Shown here in pieces: positions 1 through 6,236 of a stretch of 27,694 bases of DNA. The notes beneath the pieces are model-generated. The model worked only from the letters and a program-made list of their open reading frames with translations, was not told where the DNA came from and did not search any database. Source of the DNA: CAYSCS01 sp964429695. Lineage in GTDB: Bacteria; Acidobacteriota; Aminicenantia; Aminicenantales; Aminicenantaceae. The stretch is from positions 1-27,694 of the forward strand of contig CAYSCS010000058.1 in assembly GCA_964429695.1 (NCBI GenBank), given 5' to 3'. The translations under genes were made by a program, and so were the position numbers. Every line of letters begins with the position of its first letter. The first letter of the stretch is position 1.

Positions 1-56
1 AAAAATGCCTTTTGGAGTTTCAGCTTGAGGGTAAAACTTCTCGGTTTTTTCATGAT

Positions 57-98
57 GCCTCTATGTTACCAGTTTCTTGGGGAAAGAGAGGCTTTTTT
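57..98 (+). terminator. possible Rho-independent terminator of an upstream gene
   Basis: GCCTCT (57-62) is an exact reverse complement of AGAGGC (87-92), and a run of seven T begins right after the second arm. The loop is long (24 nt), which weakens the call. The T-run lies on the + side only, so it would end a + strand transcript entering from the left edge. Confidence 0.35.
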
Positions 99-152
99 AT
101 AAGATGAAAAAATATCACCCCATAAGCAAATATTCGGGGAAAATAATTATAA

Positions 153-181
153 TTGAATAGAGAAGCGGAGGTCATTAAAAT
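153..181 (+). promoter_or_regulatory. putative sigma70 promoter of the mini-Hsp20 gene
   Basis: TTGAAT (153-158), a 17-nt spacer, then TAAAAT (176-181). Transcription would start near 188, just before the AGGAGG Shine-Dalgarno at 191-196 of the gene starting at 201, giving a leader of about 13 nt. A TATAAT at 148-153 is also present but has no matching -35. Confidence 0.4.
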
Positions 182-200
182 TATTAGATGAGGAGGCAAA

Positions 201-431
201 ATGTTTGAAGATTTCTGGGAAGGCTTCGGAATAAGATTCGGTCCCTGGGGAGTCGGAATAGGAGGATGGGGAAGGGGATTATCTTATAACAGGACGGAAA
301 AAAACCACATCCTCCAGGTTAGAATCAGTCCTGAAATAAAAAAGGAAGAAATAAAGGTCAGGTTGAAAAAACCAGGGGTCTTAGAGATTGAATGGCCACG
401 TCAAGCGGGAGAAGAAATAGAAGTAGAATAA
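201..431 (+). CDS. reduced Hsp20 / alpha-crystallin-like small protein
   Basis: This 76-residue protein starts after a strong AGGAGG. Residues 1-28 are Gly, Trp and Phe rich (MFEDFWEGFG...), like the flexible N-terminal arm of small heat-shock proteins. From about residue 40 the sequence (SPEIKKEEIKVRL...GVLEIEWPR) resembles the last part of the alpha-crystallin domain, where a loop-beta8-beta9 segment normally ends in GVLxIxxPK. It closes with I-E-V, like the I-x-I/V tail that docks between subunits. Normal Hsp20 proteins have about 140-150 residues with a 90-residue core, so the first half of the core is missing. It could be a minimal chaperone, a degraded Hsp20, or an unrelated protein that converged on this look. 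Function is inferred. Confidence 0.6.
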   Translation: MFEDFWEGFGIRFGPWGVGIGGWGRGLSYNRTEKNHILQVRISPEIKKEEIKVRLKKPGVLEIEWPRQAGEEIEVE

Positions 432-671
432 ACCTCGAGATATCGAAAAAAGAAGGCATAAACTTTCCCCAGAAGGAGTAAAATTTCAAATAACACCTTT
501 AGTTAAATTTTAAGGGAGGGCGGCATTCAAGGTGGGGAAAGAACCTAAATTTCCTTTTCATCTCAGCCAATCGAGTATTTTCCTGGCTTAAGCATCTAAA
601 TTTGTTCTAGAATGAATTTTCAATTTCGTTCAAAATGCTGATTTTAAGCCTCTCGCTTTTTACATTTATTT
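432..671. other. gene-free stretch between the Hsp20-like gene and the sirtuin operon
   Basis: No ORF with a credible Shine-Dalgarno or protein family was seen. The only notable pattern is an 8-bp inverted repeat, CTTTCCCC (463-470) and GGGGAAAG (534-541), with a 63-nt gap. That is too far apart to call a terminator. Confidence 0.4.
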
Positions 672-700
672 TTGATTTTTCAGAGATAAAGAATTATTCT
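672..700 (+). promoter_or_regulatory. putative sigma70 promoter of the sirtuin-larC-folE operon
   Basis: TTGATT (672-677), a 17-nt spacer, then TATTCT (695-700). Each hexamer matches the consensus at four of six positions. The start site would be near 707, leaving a leader of about 23 nt that contains GGAG at 719-722. Confidence 0.35.
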
Positions 701-729
701 ATATTATCTAGGAGAAATGGAGTAAGGTT

Positions 730-1473
730 ATGGAATTTGAAAGTCTGATTGAGTTACTTCTGAGCATAAAACGTGTGGCAGTACTCACTGGAGCAGGAAT
801 TTCGGCTGAGTCGGGAATCCCCACCTTCAGAGGAGAAGATGGACTCTGGCGTCAGTTTAGAGCTGAAGAACTCGCCACACCCGAGGCTTTTCAAAAAAAC
901 CCCAGACTTGTCTGGGAGTGGTATGATTGGAGGAGAGGAATCATAGGCTCTAAAGAACCAAATCCAGCTCACCGGGTCCTTGCCGATTGGGAAAAAACCT
1001 TCCCTTCCTTAGCCCTCATCACCCAGAATATTGATGGCCTCCACCAGAGAGCTGGTTCGAAAAACATCCTGGAACTCCATGGCAACATCTGGAAAATGAG
1101 ATGTCTCAAAGAGGGAAAGGTGATGGAGAACTATGAAGTTCCCTTACGAGAAATACCTCCTTCCTGTCCTGATTGTGGAGCATGGCTCAGACCCCACGTG
1201 GTCTGGTTTGGAGAATCACTTTCTTCAGAAATCCTGAATAAAGCCTTTCTCTTAAGTTCGACGTGTGAGGTGATGCTTGTCATAGGAACATCGGCTATAG
1301 TCCAACCAGCAGCCTCTCTCCCTCTTCGAGCCTTAGAGGTGGGGGCAAAAATCGTGGAGATAAATCCCGACCCAACGCCGCTTACCTCATACTCAGATTT
1401 CAGCTTCAGAGGAAAGGCAGGGGAAATCCTTCCCCTTCTGAATAAAAGGTTGAAGGAAAAGCAGAGAAAATGA
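730..1473 (+). CDS. cobB: NAD-dependent protein deacylase, class III sirtuin
   Basis: The enzyme removes acyl groups from protein lysines, using NAD and yielding O-acyl-ADP-ribose, in the cytosol. Motifs in the 247 residues: GAGIS (21-25), TQNIDGLH (98-105), catalytic His117 in ELHGN and GTS near 187. Tyr65 and Arg68 form the YxxR pair that marks SIRT5/CobB-type (class III) sirtuins, which prefer succinyl and malonyl lysine. The zinc site is reduced: Cys125, Cys146 and Cys149 are present, but the second member of the first pair is Glu128; other CobB proteins also have a degenerate first pair. The start follows GGAG at 719-722; the nearby ATG at 717 runs into a stop after two codons. The stop overlaps larC (ATGA), so the two are probably translationally coupled. 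Confidence 0.93.
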   Translation: MEFESLIELLLSIKRVAVLTGAGISAESGIPTFRGEDGLWRQFRAEELATPEAFQKNPRLVWEWYDWRRGIIGSKEPNPAHRVLADWEKTFPSLALITQNIDGLHQRAGSKNILELHGNIWKMRCLKEGKVMENYEVPLREIPPSCPDCGAWLRPHVVWFGESLSSEILNKAFLLSSTCEVMLVIGTSAIVQPAASLPLRALEVGAKIVEINPDPTPLTSYSDFSFRGKAGEILPLLNKRLKEKQRK

Positions 1474-2669
1474 AATCGCTTCATTTTGATGCCTCAGCAG
1501 GGGTGAGCGGGGACATGATTCTAGCAGCTCTTCTTGACCTTGGGGTTTCTCATGCAGAATTCAAGAATAAGATGCAGGAATTAAAGCTTCCCCTTCAAAT
1601 CGAAATCAAGGAAGCAAAAAGGGCATCCCTGCGTGCCTTGAGAGTAGAGGTTCATATAGAGCAAAAAAAACAAACGCCGCGTAAATTTGATGAAATTGAA
1701 TCCTTGCTAAAGAGGAGCAATTTTTCGGAGGAAGTAAAAAAGAAATCTGTGGCTATCTTTAAAAAAATGTTTGAGGCTGAAGCCAAGGTGCATGGAATAA
1801 GTCTCGATGAGGCTCACCTCCATGAGGCTGGGGCAGATGACGCCATCCTCGATATAGCTGGAACCTGCTATCTTCTCGAAAAGCTCGGCATCGATGAGGT
1901 TACTTGCACGCCTTTAAACCTCGGCGGTGGCTGGGTTAAGACTTCTCACGGTGTGCTTCCTGTCCCCGCACCTGCAGTTACTGAGCTTCTAAGAAATTTT
2001 CCAGTCTACTCGAACTGGGTGAATGAGGAGCTCGTCACTCCCACGGGGGCGGCCATCATCTCTTCGCTAGTTAAGGAAATAATTCAATTCCCTGAAATCT
2101 CCTTCCAGAAGGTAGGGTATGGTGCCGGGAAAAGAAATTTTGAAAATTTTCCCAATGTGCTCCGTGCTTTTTACGCTAAAAAGAGTAATAAGGGGTCTCT
2201 GAAGAAAATCTTTGTCATCGAAACCAATGTCGATGACTCAAACCCTCAGATCCTCGCTTCTTTCTTCGAGACAGCCTTTCGCCTGGGAGCACTGGATGTT
2301 TACGCCTCATCAATTCTCATGAAGAAAAACAGGCTGGCTACGAAATTGACCATTCTCGCCGAAGCAGAGAGAATAGATTCTCTCATCCACGCCATATTCA
2401 AGGAGACAAGCAGCATCGGAGTCAGATATTTCCCTGTAGAAAGAAGAATCCTGGAGAGAGAGACAAAAAGGATCGAAATCTTTGGAGAAAGCGTAAAAAT
2501 TAAGGTTTCTTATTTTGAGGGCAAAGAGGTCAATCTCCAACCCGAATTTTCAGATTGTGTTAAACTCGCGAAAAAACTAAAAATTCCAGTAAAGGAGGTC
2601 TACCTCCTTGCGCTTGAAGAGTGCTCCAAGCTGCTTAAAAAGAATCTTCAAGGGATGGAAGAAGAATGA
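1470..2669 (+). CDS. larC: LarC, nickel-pincer cofactor (NPN) nickel-insertion protein
   Basis: LarC is a CTP-dependent cyclometallase that inserts nickel into the pyridinium-3,5-bisthiocarboxylic acid mononucleotide made by LarB and LarE, giving the cofactor of lactate racemase and related enzymes. The 399 residues open with the family signature FDASAGVSGDM (6-16), followed by HLHEAGADD (116-124) and a C-terminal domain from about residue 244 (ETNVDDSNPQ). The reading frame is unbroken, whereas in Lactobacillus plantarum the full protein needs a ribosomal frameshift between larC1 and larC2. It overlaps the sirtuin gene and folE by 4 nt each. LarA, LarB and LarE are not in this window, so they must lie elsewhere or the substrate differs. 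Confidence 0.92.
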   Translation: MKSLHFDASAGVSGDMILAALLDLGVSHAEFKNKMQELKLPLQIEIKEAKRASLRALRVEVHIEQKKQTPRKFDEIESLLKRSNFSEEVKKKSVAIFKKMFEAEAKVHGISLDEAHLHEAGADDAILDIAGTCYLLEKLGIDEVTCTPLNLGGGWVKTSHGVLPVPAPAVTELLRNFPVYSNWVNEELVTPTGAAIISSLVKEIIQFPEISFQKVGYGAGKRNFENFPNVLRAFYAKKSNKGSLKKIFVIETNVDDSNPQILASFFETAFRLGALDVYASSILMKKNRLATKLTILAEAERIDSLIHAIFKETSSIGVRYFPVERRILERETKRIEIFGESVKIKVSYFEGKEVNLQPEFSDCVKLAKKLKIPVKEVYLLALEECSKLLKKNLQGMEEE

Positions 2670-3274
2670 AAAAAAAAGAATGGAAGAGGAATGTTGATTT
2701 GAAAAAAATCGAAAGAGGGGTGAAGCTCATTCTTGAAGGAGCAGGTGAAGACCCCCAACGTCCAGGGCTAAAAGAAACTCCCCGCAGAGTGGCTCATATG
2801 TTTTCTGAAATCCTCGGGGGAATTCAAGAGGACCCTGCAGACCAACTTCGGGTAATCCATGAAGAAAAACACGATGAAATGGTGTTGATTAAAAATATTC
2901 CCCTATATTCTATGTGTGAACATCATCTCTTACCCTTTGCCGGAGCGGCTCATGTGGCTTATATACCAAAGGGGGGAAGGATAGTGGGGCTCAGCAAAAT
3001 TGCCCGTGTTGTGGATATTCTCTCTAGAAGACTTCAAGTCCAGGAAAGGCTTACCAAACAAATCGCCGACCTCATCGATGAACATCTGAAACCACTCGGC
3101 GTGATGGTAGTGATTGAAGCTGAACACATGTGTATGTCAATGAGAGGGGTAAAAAAAGCAAAGTCGCTTACGGTTACTTCAGCCGTGAGAGGATCCTTCC
3201 GCACCCATAGCGCCACTCGTTCTGAGGCCATGACCCTCATTAAAGGAGGGCGGAGTGGAGGAGGAGATGCCTGA
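2666..3274 (+). CDS. folE: GTP cyclohydrolase I
   Basis: This enzyme converts GTP to 7,8-dihydroneopterin triphosphate, the first step of folate (or queuosine/biopterin) synthesis. The 202-residue length is typical of type IA FolE. The zinc ligands are visible: Cys84 and His87 in CEHH and Cys156 in MCMSMRG. RPGLKETPRRVA (32-43), GLSKIARVVD (108-117) and RLQVQERLTKQIA (122-134) are family hallmarks. The start overlaps the larC stop (ATGA). The last residues (GGRSGGGDA) are a low-complexity tail. No other folate gene is adjacent, so the operon mixes functions. Confidence 0.97.
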   Translation: MKKKEWKRNVDLKKIERGVKLILEGAGEDPQRPGLKETPRRVAHMFSEILGGIQEDPADQLRVIHEEKHDEMVLIKNIPLYSMCEHHLLPFAGAAHVAYIPKGGRIVGLSKIARVVDILSRRLQVQERLTKQIADLIDEHLKPLGVMVVIEAEHMCMSMRGVKKAKSLTVTSAVRGSFRTHSATRSEAMTLIKGGRSGGGDA

Positions 3275-3361
3275 AAAAATTGAATGGCTCATTATCCAGG
3301 AAATTTAAACACTCAGGATTTTATAAGAATCTATCAAAAAGGATAAGGTTCAATGGAAAAC

Positions 3362-3367
3362 AAGGAG
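3362..3367 (+). promoter_or_regulatory. Shine-Dalgarno that fixes the start of the tRNA-binding protein
   Basis: AAGGAG sits 5 nt before the ATG at 3373. The open frame extends back to a TTG at 3280, but that extension has no ribosome site and no family similarity. Confidence 0.75.
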
Positions 3368-3372
3368 TCAAA

Positions 3373-3699
3373 ATGGAATTAATAAGTTTTGAAGAATTCA
3401 AAAAGATGGACCTCAGGGTTGGTGAGATCCTCAGTGCAGAAAAGGTAGAAGGGACGAAAAAATTAATCAAGCTCGAGGTAGACATTGGGGAAGAAAAAAG
3501 GACAATGGTAGCAGGAATAGCCGAAGATTATCTTCCGCAGGATCTTTTAGGCAAAAAACTCACCGTAATCTGTAATCTAAAACCTGCCCTGATTCGGGGA
3601 ATAGAATCCCGGGGAATGATTCTCGCTGCTTTAGTCGACGGTAAAGCAAGAATCGCCTTTTTTGATGATTCAGTCCCCGCCGGAGCCAAGGTTTGTTGA
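3373..3699 (+). CDS. free-standing tRNA-binding domain protein (MetG C-terminal / Trbp111 type)
   Basis: This is a 108-residue OB-fold protein. The series DLRVGEI near residue 12, LIKLEVDIGEE, MVAGIAEDY, NLKPALIRGIESRGMILAA and a final VPAGAKV is the pattern of the C-terminal domain of bacterial methionyl-tRNA synthetase, and of the same domain as a separate chain (MetG beta, Trbp111). Such proteins dimerise and bind the tRNA elbow without strict specificity. CsaA is a relative but matches less well. Whether it partners a MetG that lacks its own tail cannot be told here. It follows folE by about 98 nt and probably belongs to the same transcript. Confidence 0.88.
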   Translation: MELISFEEFKKMDLRVGEILSAEKVEGTKKLIKLEVDIGEEKRTMVAGIAEDYLPQDLLGKKLTVICNLKPALIRGIESRGMILAALVDGKARIAFFDDSVPAGAKVC

Positions 3700-3704
3700 A
3701 GAGT

Positions 3705-3727
3705 GAATTACACAATTCTTCCTTTTT
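3705..3727 (+). terminator. weak Rho-independent terminator candidate after the tRNA-binding gene
   Basis: GAATT (3705-3709), loop ACAC, AATTC (3714-3718), then TTCCTTTTT. The stem is only 5 bp and AT-rich, so it is marginal, but it lies between two convergent genes where a terminator is expected. Confidence 0.3.
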
Positions 3728-3735
3728 CCTCACGA

Positions 3736-4383
3736 TCAAGAGGAAGATAGATACTCTTTCAAGGAGGAGCTCTTAATCGCTCCCTCACGCAAAATCTTCG
3801 GTCTTCCCGAAGAAAGGTCGAGTACAGTCGAAGGGAGTCCTCCTCGAGTCTTTCCTCCATCGACAATGAGCTCCACCTTTCCCTCAAATACTCGCCTCGC
3901 CTCCTCTATGACTGAAGTTTCAGCCTGGCCTGAAATGTTGGCACTCGTTGCAGTGAGGGGAAAAGATGCCTCTCTGAGGAAATCTCTGAGCCAGGAAAGA
4001 GCAGGCACTCTCACTCCAATCGTTCGGGAGGGACCAAGGATCGCCTCCGGAAGACGAGAGGAAGCCTTGAGAATTACAGTAAGGGGCCCTGGCCAAAATC
4101 TAGCCCCTATGGAGTAAAAAACATGGGGAATATCCGTAACAAGCTCTTCGAGCATCTGGAGATCGGCTACAACCAGGGAAAGAGGCTTGGAAGGCTCCCT
4201 TTTTTTTATCCTGTAGATTTTTTCTATGGCTTTTTCTGAAAAACAGTTTGCTCCCAACCCATAAAAAGTATCCGTAGGATAAACAATAACCCCATCCCTT
4301 TTCAAGACCTCAATCATTTTTCTCGCTTTCTCGGGCTCAAAAGTTTTGACATTAATCTTGAGGAGTTGGGTGGAGATTTTCAT
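3736..4383 (-). CDS. tsaC: L-threonylcarbamoyladenylate synthase (TsaC/YrdC/Sua5 family)
   Basis: The protein makes threonylcarbamoyl-AMP from threonine, bicarbonate and ATP, the first step of the t6A modification at position 37 of ANN-decoding tRNAs. Its 215 residues carry YPTDTFYGLGAN (35-46), KKREPSKPLSLV (60-71), WPGPLTVIL (97-105), TATSANISG (144-152) and a late PSTVLDL, all core YrdC elements. It lacks the extra C-terminal Sua5 domain, so it is the short TsaC form. The ATG at 4383 has no Shine-Dalgarno (upstream bases are ATAAAAATAAAAA) and lies only 11 nt after a good -10 box, so its mRNA may be leaderless. It diverges from the outer-membrane protein gene. Confidence 0.93.
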   Translation of the reverse strand: MKISTQLLKINVKTFEPEKARKMIEVLKRDGVIVYPTDTFYGLGANCFSEKAIEKIYRIKKREPSKPLSLVVADLQMLEELVTDIPHVFYSIGARFWPGPLTVILKASSRLPEAILGPSRTIGVRVPALSWLRDFLREASFPLTATSANISGQAETSVIEEARRVFEGKVELIVDGGKTRGGLPSTVLDLSSGRPKILREGAIKSSSLKEYLSSS

Positions 4384-4394
4384 TTTTTATTTTT

Positions 4395-4423
4395 ATCATA
4401 ATCTTTTATCTTAAAGGTGTAAA
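4395..4423 (-). promoter_or_regulatory. sigma70 promoter of tsaC giving a near-leaderless mRNA
   Basis: On the minus strand, TTTACA (4418-4423), a 17-nt spacer and TATGAT (4395-4400); each box matches five of six consensus bases. The ATG starts 11 nt after the -10 box, which predicts a leader of about 4-5 nt. Confidence 0.6.
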
Positions 4424-4441
4424 GAAAAAAACAAGATTTAC

Positions 4442-4470
4442 TTGACTGTTTGCCTTATCTGATTTATAAA
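4442..4470 (+). promoter_or_regulatory. sigma70-like promoter upstream of the outer-membrane protein gene
   Basis: TTGACT (4442-4447), 17 nt, TATAAA (4465-4470); each box matches five of six. It is back to back with the tsaC promoter; the two -35 boxes are 18 nt apart. Transcripts from here would carry a leader of about 110 nt. Confidence 0.45.
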
Positions 4471-4502
4471 CATATATTTAATGGGGACAGATGACCGCTT
4501 TT

Positions 4503-4531
4503 TTAAACACTTCAATATTCTTTTTGTTTAA
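4503..4531. repeat. inverted repeat upstream of the sigma54 promoter, possible operator
   Basis: TTAAACA (4503-4509), 15 nt, TGTTTAA (4525-4531): an exact 7-bp inverted repeat. The same AAACA/TGTTT core also occurs at 4447-4451 (TGTTT) and 4468-4472 (AAACA). The positions lie roughly 45-130 bp upstream of the predicted sigma54 start site. An activator-binding role is inferred. Confidence 0.35.
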
Positions 4532-4547
4532 TCAAAGAGGATAATTA

Positions 4548-4564
4548 TTGGCACATATCTTGCT
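4548..4564 (+). promoter_or_regulatory. sigma54 (RpoN) -24/-12 promoter of the outer-membrane protein gene
   Basis: TTGGCAC (4548-4554), five bases, TTGCT (4560-4564). This fits the RpoN consensus YTGGCAC-N5-TTGCW, with GG (4550-4551) and GC (4562-4563) exactly 10 bp apart. The start site would be near 4575, placing AGGAG (4577-4581) and the ATG at 4588 in a short normal leader. Confidence 0.65.
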
Positions 4565-4587
4565 AACTTGATTGAGAGGAGAACAAA

Positions 4588-5346
4588 ATGAAAAAAAATA
4601 TCACCCTCATCTTATTTATAATTCTTACTCTCCCTACACTTACCTTTGCCGATTTAATAAGCTTCAAAGTGGGCTACTTCATCCCCAGAGCAGAAAGTGA
4701 CTTATGGCAAGATGAATTCAATCAGATGAGTTTCTCAAAGACTGATTTTCATGCTACTAACCTCGGATTTTCCTATGAGTACTTTTTTTCTAATCAGTTG
4801 AGCGTAGCCCTCACCATCGATGCCTACAGCAAGAAAAAAATGGGGAGCTATGTCGATTATGTAGGGCTCGAATTTGAGGAAGGTGACTTCGCCTTCCCTG
4901 CAGATTACGAAGGCGACTTCCAGATCACCCACGTCTTCGATGTCTCCATTACTCCTATTCAAGCTTCTCTCAAGCTGACCCCCCTCGGTCGACGCGGAAG
5001 GTTCATCCCTTTTGTTGGAGGAGGTGCGGGAGTGTATCTCTGGAATGTAAGACTCATAGGTGAGATAATCGATTTCTCAGACGTCTGGTATTACTACGAT
5101 CCCTATCTCCAGGAAGATATCGAGGTTTATCCAGTGATTCAAGCTGACGCAAGGGAGGAAGGAAAAGTCAACATCGGGTTTCATGCCTTTGGGGGGATCA
5201 TGTTTCCCATAGCCAGCAGAATCAGCATTGAAGCAGAGTTCAAGTACAACTTTCTTAAAGGAAAACTAACAGAAGGGTTTGAAGGATTTGCACCATTTGA
5301 CCTGGGAGGTTATCAAGTCTCGTTGGGATTAAATTACTGGTTTTAG
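4588..5346 (+). CDS. outer-membrane beta-barrel protein
   Basis: The 252-residue protein starts with a Sec signal peptide: basic start MKKN, hydrophobic stretch, likely cleavage after TFA at residue 21 or so. The rest alternates polar and hydrophobic residues in short strands separated by Gly, Asp and Tyr rich turns (LGFSYEYFFSN, PFVGGGAGVYLW, IGFHAFGGIMFPIA). It ends in SLGLNYWF, with the C-terminal Phe that the BAM complex recognises. Size and pattern suggest an 8-strand OmpA/OmpW-like barrel. Transported substrate, if any, is unknown. AGGAG at 4577-4581 supports the start. It is a single-gene unit between tsaC and thi4, probably under sigma54 control, so it may respond to nitrogen, envelope or surface signals; that is inference. 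Confidence 0.85.
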   Translation: MKKNITLILFIILTLPTLTFADLISFKVGYFIPRAESDLWQDEFNQMSFSKTDFHATNLGFSYEYFFSNQLSVALTIDAYSKKKMGSYVDYVGLEFEEGDFAFPADYEGDFQITHVFDVSITPIQASLKLTPLGRRGRFIPFVGGGAGVYLWNVRLIGEIIDFSDVWYYYDPYLQEDIEVYPVIQADAREEGKVNIGFHAFGGIMFPIASRISIEAEFKYNFLKGKLTEGFEGFAPFDLGGYQVSLGLNYWF

Positions 5347-5370
5347 AGTTGAGAAAATGTTTTAAATAGC

Positions 5371-6150
5371 CTATCTATCTCTCAATCTCTGAGTAATCAA
5401 CCGTGCTACTTTCTCTCCTGAAAGAAGCATTCCTCCGAAGATTGGTCCCATTCTCGGTCCCCCAAACACTGCGTTAGCCGCCATGCCACAGACATATAAG
5501 TTGGGGAAAATCTCTTTTGTGTTTTCAAGGATTGCCTTCTCGCCCTTTTCTGCCCACATCGAGCCTTCTCCGATTACCCCTCCGCTCGAAGTAAAAAGCT
5601 TTGCTCCTGACTTTTTACTCACCATCTGAGCTATCTCTGCTGCATGTCCTGTAGCATCGATAACAAAAGAACTCTTGCAAGCCAAAGGGTCCACATGAAA
5701 TTTTGCCACCTCTGCTGCAGACCAGTTTACAACCACCCCTTGAACTACGCACTCATGCACAATCACGTCCTCGACAAAGATACAATTAAATATATGGGCT
5801 CCCCTCTTAATAGCCTGGGCGAGAAGAGTTCCGAGAGTTTCAAGAGAGGAAGCCACATAATAATTTTCCTTGAAAAGATTAACTCTTATTCCCCATTCTT
5901 CAAGAAGGTGGAGCGATTCCTCCTGAACCACAATCTTGTTAAACATCATCCCTCCCCCTGCCATTCCACCCCCCGGCCTGAGAGCCCTCTCAAAGACCAC
6001 AACCTTGAAACCTTCCTTGCTCAAAAAATAAGCCGCGCTCAGGCCTGATGGACCTGCCCCGCAGATGACGACATCTGATTCTAGAACAGATAATAATTCA
6101 TCGTAATAGCTCCTGATGATGGCCTCTGTGATTTTTGCCTCGTTCAGCAT
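5371..6150 (-). CDS. thi4: Thi4-type thiazole synthase, sulfide-dependent form
   Basis: Thi4 makes ADP-thiazole, the thiazole precursor of thiamine, from NAD and glycine. The 259 residues show a Rossmann nucleotide loop (VVICGAGPSGLSAA, 27-40), FERALRPGGGMAGGGMMF (53-70), and the late GMAANAVFGGPRMGPIFGGMLLSG (222-245). The residue aligned with yeast Cys205, which gives up its sulfur in the single-turnover enzyme, is His152 here (FHVDP). Methanogen enzymes with His at this point use free sulfide and iron and turn over many times. This therefore looks like the catalytic, anaerobe-type Thi4. GAGGG precedes the start. No TPP riboswitch fits in the very short leader, and no other thiamine gene is adjacent. 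Confidence 0.93.
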   Translation of the reverse strand: MLNEAKITEAIIRSYYDELLSVLESDVVICGAGPSGLSAAYFLSKEGFKVVVFERALRPGGGMAGGGMMFNKIVVQEESLHLLEEWGIRVNLFKENYYVASSLETLGTLLAQAIKRGAHIFNCIFVEDVIVHECVVQGVVVNWSAAEVAKFHVDPLACKSSFVIDATGHAAEIAQMVSKKSGAKLFTSSGGVIGEGSMWAEKGEKAILENTKEIFPNLYVCGMAANAVFGGPRMGPIFGGMLLSGEKVARLITQRLRDR

Positions 6151-6170
6151 TTTTCCCTCTTGAATTAATT

Positions 6171-6199
6171 ATTATAGACTGAGCAATGAGGGTGGTCAA
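6171..6199 (-). promoter_or_regulatory. strong sigma70 promoter of thi4
   Basis: On the minus strand TTGACC (6194-6199), 17 nt, TATAAT (6171-6176): five of six and six of six. The predicted leader is about 13 nt and contains GAGGG just before the ATG at 6150. It lies in the 86-nt gap after the nitroreductase gene, so thi4 is transcribed on its own. Confidence 0.7.
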
Positions 6200-6236
6200 T
6201 TTTATTCCTCAACTTTTAACTCCTAAAATCTCCTTT

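Noticed and set aside
1..102. Open frame running in from the left edge (33 codons, + strand)
   Set aside because: The predicted residues show no recognisable family, and the probable terminator hairpin lies within it.
3267..3308. 13-codon minicistron with a GGAGGAG site overlapping the folE stop
   Set aside because: Too short to assess; the purine-rich block is part of the folE coding sequence. It could at most be a coupling element.
3280..3372. 31-residue N-terminal extension of the tRNA-binding protein
   Set aside because: It starts with TTG without a ribosome site and does not resemble the family; the ATG at 3373 has AAGGAG at good spacing.
3938..3962. TTGGCAC...TTGCA inside tsaC resembling a sigma54 site
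   Set aside because: The gap between the two boxes is 3 nt instead of 5, and it lies inside a coding region.
6151..6236. TPP riboswitch upstream of thi4
   Set aside because: The promoter lies so close to the gene that the leader is about 13 nt, too short for the aptamer, and no THI-box motif was seen.
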